Shown piece by piece: positions 42,067 through 51,417 of a stretch of 64,000 nt of DNA. The DNA comes from UBA1227 sp045599345 (GTDB lineage Bacteria; Bacillota; Clostridia; Oscillospirales; Acutalibacteraceae): assembly GCA_045599345.1 (NCBI GenBank), contig JAZRVV010000012.1:124001-188000 (forward strand), given 5' to 3'. The position numbers and the translations under genes are program-made. A model generated the notes under the pieces. It worked only from the letters and a program-made list of their open reading frames with translations, was not told the origin of the DNA and searched no databases. Within the stretch, counting starts at the first letter, position 1; each line of letters opens with the position of its first letter.

Positions 42067-42069
42067 TGA

Positions 42070-43317
42070 TTATAACTTGTGAATGAAAAGTCCTGAAAGG
42101 AGCTTTGGCTCGAACCAAGTTGATTTAGGTGGCATGAGCGCACCGGCATCGGCAATTTTGATGAGCTCGTCAAGAGAGGTAGGGAACATTGAGAACGCAA
42201 GTTCCATATCCTCATTGCAACGGCGCTCGAGTTCGCCAATTCCGCGAATGCCACCGACAAAGTCGATTCTCTTGTCTGTTCTTGGGTCGTCTATTCCAAG
42301 AACAGGAGAGATGAGGTTGTCCTGAAGGATAGATACATCAAGTGACTTAACTGGGTCATCTTCGTCAAATGTACCGTCCTTTGCAGTGAGCTTGTACCAC
42401 TTGCCACAAAGGAACATACCAAAGCTGTGACGGGCATCTGGTGCAAATGGTTCAAGTGCCGTTGTTGTCTCGATGACAAACTTCTCATTGACAGCTTTCA
42501 AGAAGTCCTCTTTTGAAAGACCGTTTAAGTCCTTTATAACACGGTTGTAGTCAAGGATGCGAAGCTGTTCCTTTGGAAAGGCAATAGCGAGGAAGTAATT
42601 GAATTCCTCATCACCTGTGTAGCCTGGGTTTTCCTCGCGACGTTTTTGACCAACCTTTACAGCTGAAGCACATCTGTGATGGCCATCAGCAATGTAGAAA
42701 GCATCAACGCTTTCGAATGCTGCTCTAAATTTATCACATACACCTTGATCGTTGTTTACAACCCAAACGCGGTTGTGAACATCACCAGTTGATGTAAAGT
42801 CATAAACAGGCATATTTGTCTTTTCATAGATGTCGATGAGCTTGTTAATCTCATCGCTTCCTTTATATGTGAGGAAGATAGGACCAGTATTTGCGTTGCA
42901 TGTATCAACGTGATGGATACGGTCTGCTTCCTTATCGGCACGAGTGAGCTCGTGCTTTTTAATTTTGCCATTTATGTATTCATCAATTGATGCGCATCCA
43001 ACAACGCCGGTTTGAGTACGACCTTGCCAGGTCTGCTCGTAGATGTAGTAGCAGTCATATCTGTCCTGCTTCATAATCTCATAGGTTTCGAAATCATTTA
43101 AGTTTTCTGCAGCTTTTGCATATACTTCTTCGCTGTAGAGGTCAGTGCCGAGTGGCAAATCAATCTCAGCCTTGTCCACGTGAAGGAAAGAGTGTGGGTT
43201 ATCAATAACCATCTCTCTTGCTTCATCACTTGTCATAACGTCATAAGGTAAAGCAGCAACGCGATCTGCATAGGCAGGTAAAGGGCGTACAGCCTTGAAT
43301 GGTTTAAAATTTGACAT
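42070..43317 (-). CDS. DUF1015 family protein
   Basis: Encodes 415 residues. DUF1015 landmarks (assigned by eye) include the N-terminal KPFKAVRPLPAYADRVAALPYDV, NPHSFLHVDKAEIDLP, and YIADGHHRCASAVKVG in the centre. Family members are often found near serine synthesis genes, and an archaeal relative (SerK) is an ADP-dependent free serine kinase, so a small-molecule kinase role is possible but unproven here. It is co-transcribed with the upstream four-Cys protein gene, which carries its AAGGAG site. Confidence 0.85.
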   Translation of the reverse strand: MSNFKPFKAVRPLPAYADRVAALPYDVMTSDEAREMVIDNPHSFLHVDKAEIDLPLGTDLYSEEVYAKAAENLNDFETYEIMKQDRYDCYYIYEQTWQGRTQTGVVGCASIDEYINGKIKKHELTRADKEADRIHHVDTCNANTGPIFLTYKGSDEINKLIDIYEKTNMPVYDFTSTGDVHNRVWVVNNDQGVCDKFRAAFESVDAFYIADGHHRCASAVKVGQKRREENPGYTGDEEFNYFLAIAFPKEQLRILDYNRVIKDLNGLSKEDFLKAVNEKFVIETTTALEPFAPDARHSFGMFLCGKWYKLTAKDGTFDEDDPVKSLDVSILQDNLISPVLGIDDPRTDKRIDFVGGIRGIGELERRCNEDMELAFSMFPTSLDELIKIADAGALMPPKSTWFEPKLLSGLFIHKL

Positions 43318-43327
43318 TGTAAACTCC

Positions 43328-43543
43328 TTATAGCTTGAATTCGTCCTCAGAGAAATCTGAAAAGATTTGAAGATGCTTTTTTGGCCTGCGCTTTAACGCA
43401 TCGTATTTAAAGGATTTGCATGTCGAATGTGGGAGCATAATACCGTTTTTAACGCAGAGCACACCTGTTGCATCTGGTGTTAAGCGGCCGTGTTTGCAAT
43501 ATTCACATGCTGGGGTGATGTCTTCTTTAAATAATTTCTTCAC
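43328..43543 (-). CDS. Small four-cysteine protein of unknown function
   Basis: Encodes 71 residues. Four cysteines arranged CEYC (13-16), C30 and C43 suggest a small zinc- or cluster-binding fold; the C-terminus is basic then acidic. No named family is recognised. It lies 10 bases before the DUF1015 gene on the same strand and has its own promoter, so it leads that small operon. Confidence 0.75.
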   Translation of the reverse strand: MKKLFKEDITPACEYCKHGRLTPDATGVLCVKNGIMLPHSTCKSFKYDALKRRPKKHLQIFSDFSEDEFKL

Positions 43544-43576
43544 AGCGTATCTCCTCTAGGAAAATTTATCTTAAAT

Positions 43577-43605
43577 ATTCTAACATTAAAGGGGGCGGTT
43601 TACAA
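43577..43605 (-). promoter_or_regulatory. Sigma-A promoter for the four-Cys/DUF1015 operon
   Basis: On the minus strand, TTGTAA (43605-43600), a 17-base spacer, then TAGAAT (43582-43577). Confidence 0.65.
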
Positions 43606-43675
43606 GGAAACGTTTTAATTGGACACTTTTTGATAAGTGACCAAATTTTTCTGTGAAATTTAGCTAAAATGTCCA

Positions 43676-43704
43676 TTAACTTTTTATATAAAATCTATTA
43701 TAAT
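43676..43704 (+). promoter_or_regulatory. Sigma-A promoter for phoH-ybeY-era
   Basis: TTAACT (43676-43681), a 17-base spacer, then a consensus TATAAT (43699-43704), 35 bases before the phoH ATG. Confidence 0.65.
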
Positions 43705-43738
43705 GTCATATGTATAATTATCGGAAAGGCAAAAAGTA

Positions 43739-44716
43739 ATGGCAGAACGTGAACTACATTTTGATAATTTTGAAAATGTATTAGGTCTCTTTGGCAGTCT
43801 TGATGAGAACATCAAGATACTGGAGAGTGAATACGGTGTAACTGTTATTACACGTGGTGATGTTATCAAGGTAACAGGCGACGACGATGCTGTGGATGCA
43901 GCATCCAAGGCTATTGATGGTCTCTTTTCCTTGCTTTCAAAAGGGGAGGAACTCAACGAGCAAAATGTACGTTATGTTATTGATATGACCAAGTCGGGCC
44001 AGGATGCTGAGCTACAAAAGTTCATGTCTGACTGCATTTGCATCACCGCAAGTGGCAAGCCAATCAAGGCCAAGACACTTGGCCAGCGAAAATACATTGA
44101 TGCGATTTCAGACAACACAGTTGTCTTTGGCATTGGCCCTGCCGGCACAGGCAAGACATATCTTGCCGTTGCAATGGCAGTCAAGGCTTTTAAGGCCAAG
44201 GAGGTAAATCGCATCATTTTAACTCGCCCAGCGGTAGAAGCAGGCGAGAGCCTCGGCTTCTTGCCGGGCGATCTTCAGCAAAAGGTTGACCCTTATCTGC
44301 GCCCACTTTATGACGCTCTATTTGAGATGTTTGGCGCCGAGGGGTTCCAGCGCCAAATGGAGCGTGGAGTAATTGAAGTGGCTCCACTTGCTTATATGCG
44401 TGGACGCACACTTGATGAGAGTTTCATCATCCTAGATGAAGCACAGAACACTACATCTGAACAGATGAAGATGTTCTTGACTCGTCTTGGCAATGGATCA
44501 AAAGCGGTTATCACAGGCGACGTAACTCAAATAGATTTACCAGGTGGTAAAAAATCTGGTCTAGTTGAGGTTACCAAAATTCTTAAAAATATCGAAGGCA
44601 TAACAACCGTTAAATTCGATGAACGTGATGTAGTTCGTCACCATCTCGTACAAGAAATTGTAAAAGCATACGAAAGGTATGCGGAAAAAACGGAGGGCAG
44701 GCACCATGGCAAATAA
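43739..44716 (+). CDS. phoH: PhoH-family ATPase
   Basis: Encodes 325 residues. An N-terminal KH-like part precedes a RecA-like ATPase with Walker A GPAGTGKTYLAVAMA near residue 138 and Walker B ESFIILDEAQNTT. The arginine-rich TRLGNGSKAVITGDVTQIDLP follows. The family is linked to RNA metabolism through its constant neighbour ybeY. Here the 3' end overlaps ybeY by 11 bases. Confidence 0.94.
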   Translation: MAERELHFDNFENVLGLFGSLDENIKILESEYGVTVITRGDVIKVTGDDDAVDAASKAIDGLFSLLSKGEELNEQNVRYVIDMTKSGQDAELQKFMSDCICITASGKPIKAKTLGQRKYIDAISDNTVVFGIGPAGTGKTYLAVAMAVKAFKAKEVNRIILTRPAVEAGESLGFLPGDLQQKVDPYLRPLYDALFEMFGAEGFQRQMERGVIEVAPLAYMRGRTLDESFIILDEAQNTTSEQMKMFLTRLGNGSKAVITGDVTQIDLPGGKKSGLVEVTKILKNIEGITTVKFDERDVVRHHLVQEIVKAYERYAEKTEGRHHGK

Positions 44717-45209
44717 AACTAAAGTTGTCATTGAAAACGAGCAAAAAGTCGTGAAGGTTCCAAAAGGACTTCGCATGCTTATTCGCCGTTGTTGCACAGC
44801 AGTCCTTACAATGGAAGAATTTGAGGGAGATGCTGAAGTATCTGTAACCTTGGTTGACAACGAGCAAATTCATGAGCTTAACAAGCAACATAGAAATATT
44901 GATAGCGAGACCGATGTTCTCTCTTTCCCACTTGGCGTGGACGGTGTATATGACATCAACCTTGACACTGGTGAGGCTCAACTTGGTGATATTGTAATTT
45001 CACTCGAAAAGGCTATTGAACAGGCTGAACGCTATGGCCATAGCCTCCAGCGTGAGGTAGGTTACCTCACTGTACATTCAATGCTTCACCTTCTTGGATA
45101 TGATCATGAGAACGGTGGACTTGAGCTCCTTCATATGCGTGAAAAAGAGGAGCAGGCTTTGACAGAGCTCGGCCTCAAACGTGATGGAAGCTATTACATG
45201 GGAGAATAA
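44706..45209 (+). CDS. ybeY: Endoribonuclease YbeY (rRNA maturation)
   Basis: Single-strand RNase needed for 16S rRNA 3' end processing and ribosome quality control. The ATG at 44706 lies 8 bases after GGAGGG inside phoH; an earlier in-frame start at 44679 precedes that site. It gives 167 residues. The zinc site HSMLHLLGYDHENG (H-x3-H-x5-H) is intact, as is TDVLSFPLG. It overlaps phoH and runs 3 bases ahead of era. Confidence 0.95.
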   Translation: MANKTKVVIENEQKVVKVPKGLRMLIRRCCTAVLTMEEFEGDAEVSVTLVDNEQIHELNKQHRNIDSETDVLSFPLGVDGVYDINLDTGEAQLGDIVISLEKAIEQAERYGHSLQREVGYLTVHSMLHLLGYDHENGGLELLHMREKEEQALTELGLKRDGSYYMGE

Positions 45210-45212
45210 TTA

Positions 45213-46109
45213 ATGAACACCACTACAGCGTTTATTGCAATTGTAGGATGTCCAAATGTCGGTAAGTCGTCATTGCTTAATCAGATACTTGGTCAGAAGA
45301 TTGCTATTGTTTCATCAAAACCACAAACAACTAGAACGAAAATAATGGGCGTCCTCACAAGGGGCGCCTGTCAACTTGTATTCACCGATACGCCTGGTTA
45401 CCACAGACCAAAGAACAAACTCGGTGAAAATATGGTGCGCGCTGTGACAGACAGCATAGGTGGCGTTGATGCCTGCCTCTTTGTTGTCGAAGCAGAAGGT
45501 GACATCAAGCCGGGTGAGTTTGAACTTATTGAGAAGTTTAAAAAACTCGATATTCCAGTAATACTGGCAATTAACAAGATAGATATGCTCAAAGATATGA
45601 CCGCAATACTTGCGCGAATTAATGAGTTTGTCCCGCTCTACGACTTTACGGCTATCGTTCCAATATCGGCTGTGAAGGGTATAGCTGTTGAGGAACTTCT
45701 CGATGAGCTCGAGAACCTCGCTCAACCATCTGTACACTTCTTCCCAGACGATACTTTGACGGACCAGCCGGAGCGTGTAATTGCGGGCGAGATAATTCGC
45801 GAGAAGTTATTGCGACTTCTTGATAAAGAGGTTCCACATGGCGTTGCAGTATCAATTGAAAAGATGCGCGAGCGTGATGACTCGGACATCCTTGATATTG
45901 AGGCAATAATTTACTGCGAGCGCGAATCACATAAGGGAATTATTATTGGCAAGAACGGCGCAATGCTTAAAAAGGTTTCAACCTATGCGCGCCAGGATAT
46001 GGAAAAGTTCTTTGACTGCCACATAAACCTTCAATGCTGGGTTAAGGTAAAGGAAGGTTGGCGCGATAGGGAAGGACTTATACACAACTTTGGATTGGAT
46101 AACGAATAA
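45213..46109 (+). CDS. era: GTPase Era
   Basis: Binds GTP and the 3' end of 16S rRNA during 30S assembly; 298 residues. G1 GCPNVGKSS, effector region SSKPQTTRTKIMG, G3 DTPGYH and G4 NKID are present. The C-terminal KH domain contains IIIGKNGAMLKKV. It sits in the classical phoH-ybeY-era order; the usual dgkA and cdd genes between ybeY and era are missing here. The stop overlaps the mutS2 start. Confidence 0.97.
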   Translation: MNTTTAFIAIVGCPNVGKSSLLNQILGQKIAIVSSKPQTTRTKIMGVLTRGACQLVFTDTPGYHRPKNKLGENMVRAVTDSIGGVDACLFVVEAEGDIKPGEFELIEKFKKLDIPVILAINKIDMLKDMTAILARINEFVPLYDFTAIVPISAVKGIAVEELLDELENLAQPSVHFFPDDTLTDQPERVIAGEIIREKLLRLLDKEVPHGVAVSIEKMRERDDSDILDIEAIIYCERESHKGIIIGKNGAMLKKVSTYARQDMEKFFDCHINLQCWVKVKEGWRDREGLIHNFGLDNE

Positions 46110-48508
46110 TGGATAAACACTTAACTGCACTTGACTTCAACTCAATACTTGAACGCCTTGCGGCACAGACATCTTGTTCTGATGCTTTTGATATGGCTAT
46201 GAATTTAAAGCCTTGCAAGGATTTAGTATCTGCCCAGAAGCTTCTTTCTGAGACGGTTGATGCCTATGTGCTCCTTGCGAAGTTTGGCGGTCCATCGTTT
46301 GGTGGCCTTAAAAACGTTAACAACCTACTCCACATAGCAAACAGTGGTAGTATCCTTTCAATGAAGGATTTGCTTGATTGCGCGTCAACACTGAGGACAG
46401 TACGCGCGCTTCGTGAGTGGTATAACCAGTGCGAAAGTGTTGAGACCTCTCTTAACAGGTATTTTAATGCCCTTATTCCACACAGGAGTGTGGAGGATAG
46501 GATTTATACATGCATCCTCTCAGAGGAGGAGATGGCAGACAATGCGTCGCCTGAACTTGCTGAGATAAGGAAGCAGCTCCATCGTCAGGAGAACAAGATA
46601 CGTGAGCAACTTGATCATATAATTCATTCTGGTCATTATGCTACTGCTTTGCAGGATGCAATTATCACTATGAGAAATGGTCGTTATGTTGTTCCAGTAA
46701 AGCGCGAACACAAGGGTGAAGTTGCGGGCGTTGTTCAAGATACATCAGACAGTGGCGCAACAGTATTTATAGAGCCAATGTCAGTTGTTGATGCAAACAA
46801 CGAAATCCGCGTTCTCCAGTCTAAGGAACGCGATGAGATTGAGCGAATACTCGCAGAACTCTCGAGTATGGTTGGTGATTTGTATGAGGAGATTAAGCGC
46901 TCATACGAAGCAGCTGTACTTTTAAACTTTATCTTTGCCAAGGCAAACCTTGCTTATGATATGAAGGCATCAGAGCCGATACTCAATGATGAGGGCATCA
47001 TTGAACTTAAAAAGGCAAGACACCCACTTATCGACCCTAAAAAAGTTGTCGCCACTGACATTCGTCTTGGCGAGGAATTTGATACACTTGTAATCACCGG
47101 TCCTAACACAGGCGGTAAGACAGTATCAATCAAGACAGTTGGTCTGCTCTCTGTTATGGCAGCATCAGGACTTATGATTCCAACAGCTGATAACAGCAAG
47201 ATGGCTATCTTTAAAAATGTATTTGCTGATATAGGTGATGACCAGAGCATTGAGCAATCGCTCTCAACCTTCTCTGCTCATATGACCAATATCGTTGATA
47301 TTATCAAGCGCGCTGATGACAGCACCTTGGCGCTTATCGATGAGCTTGGAGCGGGCACTGACCCTATAGAGGGCGCAGCCCTTGCTATTTCAGTGCTTGA
47401 GCATCTAAGCCAAAAGGGCGCCAAGATTGCAGCAACAACGCACTATGCTGAGCTTAAGGCATATGCGCTTGACACACCTCGCGTTGAAAACGCGTGCTGT
47501 GAGTTTGACGTTGATACACTTTCGCCAACATACAGACTCCTTATTGGTGCACCTGGTCGTTCAAATGCTTTTGCTATTTCCGAGAGACTTGGTATGCCAA
47601 CAGAAGTAGTTGATCATGCACGTGAACTTGTCTCATCTGAAAACACCAAGTTCGAAGATGTAATCGAAAAACTTGAATCCTCACGTGCGGCGATGGAGAG
47701 CGAGCACGAACGTGCAAGTGAACTCTCAGCCAAGGCGCAGGAGGAAAAGGAAAAGGCCGAGGAACTTAGAAATAGTGTTGAGCGTCTCAAAAATGAGGAG
47801 ATTGAAAAAGCGCGCTCGGAGGCTATGAAGATAGTTGAGGCTGCAAAGCGAGAGGCTGCCTACTTCCTTGATGACCTTGATAAACTTAAAAAGGAACAGA
47901 AGTCTTCAAAAGATCTCTCACAGCTTTCAGCTGATGCGAAAGCGACGATTAAAAAGCATCAAGGAACACTTGATGATATTACAAATCCAATTATTGCACT
48001 GGCTCAAGATGAGGACTATGAGCTCCCACGTGACTTAGTCATTGGTGATACAGTTGTTATTGCTGACCTTGGTACAACGGCGACAGTTACTGCGCTTCCA
48101 GACAAGAAGGGACTTGTTGAAGTAACAGCTGGTATTATTAAGAGCAAGACGCCACTTTCAAATCTTCGCCTCTTAGAAGGCAAGATGAAAAAGGAGGCAA
48201 CCAAGGGACAACGCAGTGCCAATCGTTCTACAAGCAAGAGCATTACTTCTAAGCTTGATATGAAGGTCGAGACATCCGTTGACCTCCGTGGTATGGCCTC
48301 TGATGAGGCGATACCAACTCTTGATAGGTTCCTTGATTTACAACTTCGTTCTGGTATTGATACATTTACTGTTATTCACGGTAAAGGAACAGGAGTACTT
48401 CGCAAGGCTGTTAAGCAATACCTGTCCAAGAATAACCATGTCAAGGAATTCCGCCTTGGCGTATATGGTGAAGGAGAAGATGGTGTAACCATCGTTACAT
48501 TAAAATAG
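46109..48508 (+). CDS. mutS2: MutS2 (endonuclease/ribosome rescue ATPase)
   Basis: Encodes 799 residues. MutS core and lever regions (roughly 1-300) precede the ABC ATPase: Walker A ITGPNTGGKTVSIKT near residue 330 and Walker B STLALIDELGAGTDP. A long charged coiled coil (about 515-640) follows. The C-terminal Smr nuclease domain has SVDLRGMASDEAIP and VIHGKGTGVLRKAVKQYL. Homologues were first linked to suppression of recombination and more recently to splitting collided ribosomes (RqcU). The start codon overlaps the era stop. Confidence 0.95.
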   Translation: MDKHLTALDFNSILERLAAQTSCSDAFDMAMNLKPCKDLVSAQKLLSETVDAYVLLAKFGGPSFGGLKNVNNLLHIANSGSILSMKDLLDCASTLRTVRALREWYNQCESVETSLNRYFNALIPHRSVEDRIYTCILSEEEMADNASPELAEIRKQLHRQENKIREQLDHIIHSGHYATALQDAIITMRNGRYVVPVKREHKGEVAGVVQDTSDSGATVFIEPMSVVDANNEIRVLQSKERDEIERILAELSSMVGDLYEEIKRSYEAAVLLNFIFAKANLAYDMKASEPILNDEGIIELKKARHPLIDPKKVVATDIRLGEEFDTLVITGPNTGGKTVSIKTVGLLSVMAASGLMIPTADNSKMAIFKNVFADIGDDQSIEQSLSTFSAHMTNIVDIIKRADDSTLALIDELGAGTDPIEGAALAISVLEHLSQKGAKIAATTHYAELKAYALDTPRVENACCEFDVDTLSPTYRLLIGAPGRSNAFAISERLGMPTEVVDHARELVSSENTKFEDVIEKLESSRAAMESEHERASELSAKAQEEKEKAEELRNSVERLKNEEIEKARSEAMKIVEAAKREAAYFLDDLDKLKKEQKSSKDLSQLSADAKATIKKHQGTLDDITNPIIALAQDEDYELPRDLVIGDTVVIADLGTTATVTALPDKKGLVEVTAGIIKSKTPLSNLRLLEGKMKKEATKGQRSANRSTSKSITSKLDMKVETSVDLRGMASDEAIPTLDRFLDLQLRSGIDTFTVIHGKGTGVLRKAVKQYLSKNNHVKEFRLGVYGEGEDGVTIVTLK

Positions 48509-48516
48509 GATAAAAG

Positions 48517-48546
48517 AAAACTGGCTTCAACTTGAAGCCAGTTTTT
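48517..48546. terminator. Bidirectional terminator between mutS2 and recO
   Basis: AAAACTGGCTTCA pairs with TGAAGCCAGTTTT around a short ACT loop and is followed by T residues. The two genes converge here. Confidence 0.9.
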
Positions 48547-49369
48547 ATATTCCCTGTAAACTTTTATAAAAATCCAGTGTTTTGAAATGCCTATCGGTAT
48601 GCTCGAGCGCGTAACTTTCAGTTACGGTAGTGAGCTCAAGCTGAGCGCTGTCAGTGAGCTTGAAATCAAAGATTTTTTTAGGCTCACTGTAGATTATGTG
48701 ACGCATAGCTGTTACTGTGCTAATTGAGATTGGAAGTTGCCATGCACAAAGCCCCATTGATACATATTCGGTACTAGTTTGTGGTATGCCGTCATCACTT
48801 GGCGATTCTCCAACGACGCAGTCCTTGCAATGGAGATTGCCGTTTTTGATATCAAAGTACATAGGGTCAGATTCGAATGCGCCACATTCCTCGCAAGCGA
48901 TAAGGTTTGGCGCATAGCCAGACATTGCAATGCTGCGAAGCTCAGCAACAGACTTAACTTGTAGAGCGTTTACCTTATTTTTTGAGAGAAGGTAGATTGA
49001 ATTGAGTAGTAGCTTTAATAGATCCTCGCATTCGGCAGTTTCTGGCGCGAGTTCGCCAAAGAGCTCGGCGAGATAGAATGCGATGCTAAGATTGTCAATG
49101 TTTTGGCGCAAATCGAAAAATATCTCTTTTTCGATTGCGGAATTGACATTGTACGCATCGGCGCTCTTATAAAAAACAAAATCTGAGTAGGCCAAAAGAC
49201 AAGTGCCGGCCAGATTTTTGTTTTTTATGGTTTTCGCGCCACTAACGAATGCGCGAATAAGACCATATTTTGATGTGAGCACTGTGATAAGGCGGTCAGT
49301 TTCACCAACGCTTTGTTCTTTGATTACAATACCATCTGTTTCGATATGCGTTTTGACCACCTCCGACAC
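48545..49369 (-). CDS. recO: DNA repair protein RecO
   Basis: Mediator that loads RecA onto SSB-coated DNA with RecR; 274 residues at most. The N-terminal OB fold is seen in GIVIKEQSVGETDRLITVL, and the zinc finger in CEECGAFES and LHCKDC. The start is uncertain: GTG 49369 begins the frame but has no site ahead of it, while a GGAGGTG lies just after it with no well-spaced ATG, GTG or TTG in frame. GTG 49369 is kept as the longest option. Confidence 0.9.
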   Translation of the reverse strand: MSEVVKTHIETDGIVIKEQSVGETDRLITVLTSKYGLIRAFVSGAKTIKNKNLAGTCLLAYSDFVFYKSADAYNVNSAIEKEIFFDLRQNIDNLSIAFYLAELFGELAPETAECEDLLKLLLNSIYLLSKNKVNALQVKSVAELRSIAMSGYAPNLIACEECGAFESDPMYFDIKNGNLHCKDCVVGESPSDDGIPQTSTEYVSMGLCAWQLPISISTVTAMRHIIYSEPKKIFDFKLTDSAQLELTTVTESYALEHTDRHFKTLDFYKSLQGI

Positions 49370-49386
49370 TTAATTTAATGTAATTA

Positions 49387-49415
49387 ATTATAAATGATAA
49401 TTTTGGTAAGGTCAA
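49387..49415 (-). promoter_or_regulatory. Sigma-A promoter for recO
   Basis: On the minus strand, TTGACC (49415-49410), a 17-base spacer, then a consensus TATAAT (49392-49387), only 17 bases before the assumed GTG start. Confidence 0.72.
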
Positions 49416-49422
49416 AGGTGAA

Positions 49423-49450
49423 TTGTGTAAAACTTTGACGCTTTACACAA
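49423..49450. promoter_or_regulatory. Dyad TTGTGTAAA-N10-TTTACACAA in the recO-ylxM divergent region
   Basis: Two perfect 9-base arms (49423-49431 and 49442-49450) separated by 10 bases, directly upstream of the recO -35 box. It is a candidate regulator site. Confidence 0.6.
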
Positions 49451-49519
49451 TATGTTGTGATTGGTCAAAAGGTGGCTTGTAAAAACTGTAAATTTTTCTT
49501 ATAACTACGCATTTTTTGC

Positions 49520-49548
49520 TTGACTTCTAGTTGACCTATATTTATAAT
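49520..49548 (+). promoter_or_regulatory. Sigma-A promoter for ylxM-ffh
   Basis: TTGACT (49520-49525), a 17-base spacer, then a consensus TATAAT (49543-49548). Confidence 0.78.
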
Positions 49549-49554
49549 AGGCAA

Positions 49555-49579
49555 GTGTAAAGAAATCACCTTTACACAA
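49555..49579. promoter_or_regulatory. Second dyad, GTGTAAA-N9-TTTACAC, in the ylxM leader
   Basis: Arms 49555-49561 and 49571-49577, starting 6 bases after the -10 box and so at the transcription start. It resembles the dyad at 49423-49450. Confidence 0.55.
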
Positions 49580-49608
49580 ATTTGGGGATATTAGGGGGCG
49601 TTTCTTCG

Positions 49609-49983
49609 GTGGCAAAGAATTTCGAAGTTATTAACATCTTGCTCGACTTTTATGGCGACATGTTAACAGAGAAACAAAAAGCCTTTATCGAATATTATTA
49701 CAATGACGATTTGTCTTTATCAGAGATTGCTGAAAACGAAGGCATTACTCGTCAGGGAGTTCGCGATGCAATTAAACGTGCTGAAGGACAGCTTTTTGAA
49801 ATGGAAGAGCGCCTAGGTCTTGCAAAGCGTTTTGAAGAAGTCAGAGCAGGACTTGATGAAATCCTTGTTTGTGCAGATGAGATAAACGAATCTAATATGA
49901 GAACTGGTCTTTCAAGAGAGATCAATGACGCAGTAGTCAGAATTAAACTTATCGCACAGACACTCAATAATGAGGAAGTTTAG
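49609..49983 (+). CDS. ylxM: YlxM/p13-like SRP-associated helix-turn-helix protein
   Basis: Encodes 124 residues from GTG 49609, 10 or more bases after a G-rich site; an ORF start at 49582 adds nine residues not seen in relatives. The sequence LLDFYGDMLTEKQKAFIEYYY, then DDLSLSEIAENEGITRQGVRDAIKRAE, matches the sigma-70 region 4-like YlxM family, which stimulates or regulates the SRP GTPases. It lies 11 bases before ffh as usual. Confidence 0.92.
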   Translation: MAKNFEVINILLDFYGDMLTEKQKAFIEYYYNDDLSLSEIAENEGITRQGVRDAIKRAEGQLFEMEERLGLAKRFEEVRAGLDEILVCADEINESNMRTGLSREINDAVVRIKLIAQTLNNEEV

Positions 49984-49994
49984 AGGGCAGTAGA

Positions 49995-51368
49995 ATGGCA
50001 TTTGAAGGCTTATCCGACCGTCTAGAAGCTGCGTTTTCTAGACTGAGGAGCAAAGGTTCCTTAACTGACGCTGATGTTAAGGAAGCCATGCGTGAAGTTC
50101 GCCTTGCTTTGCTTGAAGCGGACGTAAGTTATAAAGTCGCAAAAGACTTTACAAATGCAGTAACAGAACGAGCTATTGGCGCTGAGGTTATGAAGAGCTT
50201 AACTCCAGCCCAAATGGTTATCAAGATAGTAAATGAAGAGCTCACCGAGCTCATGGGTGGCACACAGACAAGACTTACAATCGCACAGCATCCGCCAACG
50301 ATTGTCATGATGTGTGGTCTCCAAGGTTCAGGTAAAACAACGCACTGTGCCAAGATAGCCAAGAGGCTAAAGGGTGAAAACCACAGGCCGTTGCTTGTAG
50401 CCTGCGACGTTTACAGGCCTGCTGCTATCAAGCAGTTGCAGGTGCTTGGTGAACAGGTTGGTGTTCCAGTATTTGAAATGGGACAGGACAACCCAGTCGT
50501 TATTGCAAAAGAAGCTGTAAAGCTTGCAAAGGATCAGGGCTATGATTATGTATTCCTTGATACCGCAGGCCGTTTACATATAGATGAACAGCTTATGGAA
50601 GAGCTTCGCAACATTAAAGCGGAAGTTCATCCACATGAAATCCTTCTTGTTGTCGACGCAATGACAGGTCAGGATGCAGTTAATGTCGCACAGACATTTA
50701 ATGATGATCTTGGTCTTGATGGTTTGGTACTCACCAAGCTTGACGGCGACACCAGAGGTGGTGCTGCTCTTTCAGCAAGAGCAATCACTGGCAAGCCAAT
50801 CAAGTTTGTCGGCACAGGTGAGAAGATTGATGACCTTGACGTCTTCCACCCAGACCGAATGGCATCCAGAATTCTCGGAATGGGCGACGTGCTCTCCCTT
50901 ATCGAGAAAGCTGAGCAGGAGTTCGATGAACAGACTGCAATAGAACTTGAGAAAAAGCTTCGCAAAAACAAGTTTGATCTTAACGACCTTCTTGTAAACT
51001 TGCAACAGGTTAGAAAACTCGGACCTATGCAAGACTTGCTTGGAATGATTCCAGGTCTTAGCAAGCAGGCGAAAGATATAGAGGTTGACGAGAAACAGTT
51101 TGATAGACTTCAAGCTATTATCCAGTCAATGACGCCAGGGGAGAGAGAAAAGCCTGACATTATCAATGGTTCGCGCAAAAAGCGCATCGCTGCTGGTTGC
51201 GGACAAACAGTTGAGGATGTTAACAGACTTCTCGCTCAGTATAGGCAGATGCAAAAGATGTTTAAGCAAATGAACAGTAAACAGTCCCGTAAGGCTATGA
51301 AGAGGATGACAAAGAACATGAATCCAAATGACCTTGCAAATATGGACCTTAGTGCTCTCGGCTTATAA
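49995..51368 (+). CDS. ffh: Signal recognition particle protein Ffh
   Basis: Binds signal peptides and 4.5S/scRNA and targets nascent membrane proteins to FtsY; 457 residues. NG domain: GLQGSGKTTHCAKIA (G1), DTAGRLHID (G3), LTKLDGDTRGGAALS (G4 and following). The methionine-rich M domain holds INGSRKKRIAAGCGQTVEDVNRLL (RNA-binding helix-turn-helix, written in part) and MQKMFKQM. It is followed by rpsP in the standard order. Confidence 0.97.
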   Translation: MAFEGLSDRLEAAFSRLRSKGSLTDADVKEAMREVRLALLEADVSYKVAKDFTNAVTERAIGAEVMKSLTPAQMVIKIVNEELTELMGGTQTRLTIAQHPPTIVMMCGLQGSGKTTHCAKIAKRLKGENHRPLLVACDVYRPAAIKQLQVLGEQVGVPVFEMGQDNPVVIAKEAVKLAKDQGYDYVFLDTAGRLHIDEQLMEELRNIKAEVHPHEILLVVDAMTGQDAVNVAQTFNDDLGLDGLVLTKLDGDTRGGAALSARAITGKPIKFVGTGEKIDDLDVFHPDRMASRILGMGDVLSLIEKAEQEFDEQTAIELEKKLRKNKFDLNDLLVNLQQVRKLGPMQDLLGMIPGLSKQAKDIEVDEKQFDRLQAIIQSMTPGEREKPDIINGSRKKRIAAGCGQTVEDVNRLLAQYRQMQKMFKQMNSKQSRKAMKRMTKNMNPNDLANMDLSALGL

Positions 51369-51417
51369 TCGATGCAACTTAATTTAGTAAATTTTAATTT
51401 CTTGGAGGAATTTTAAA

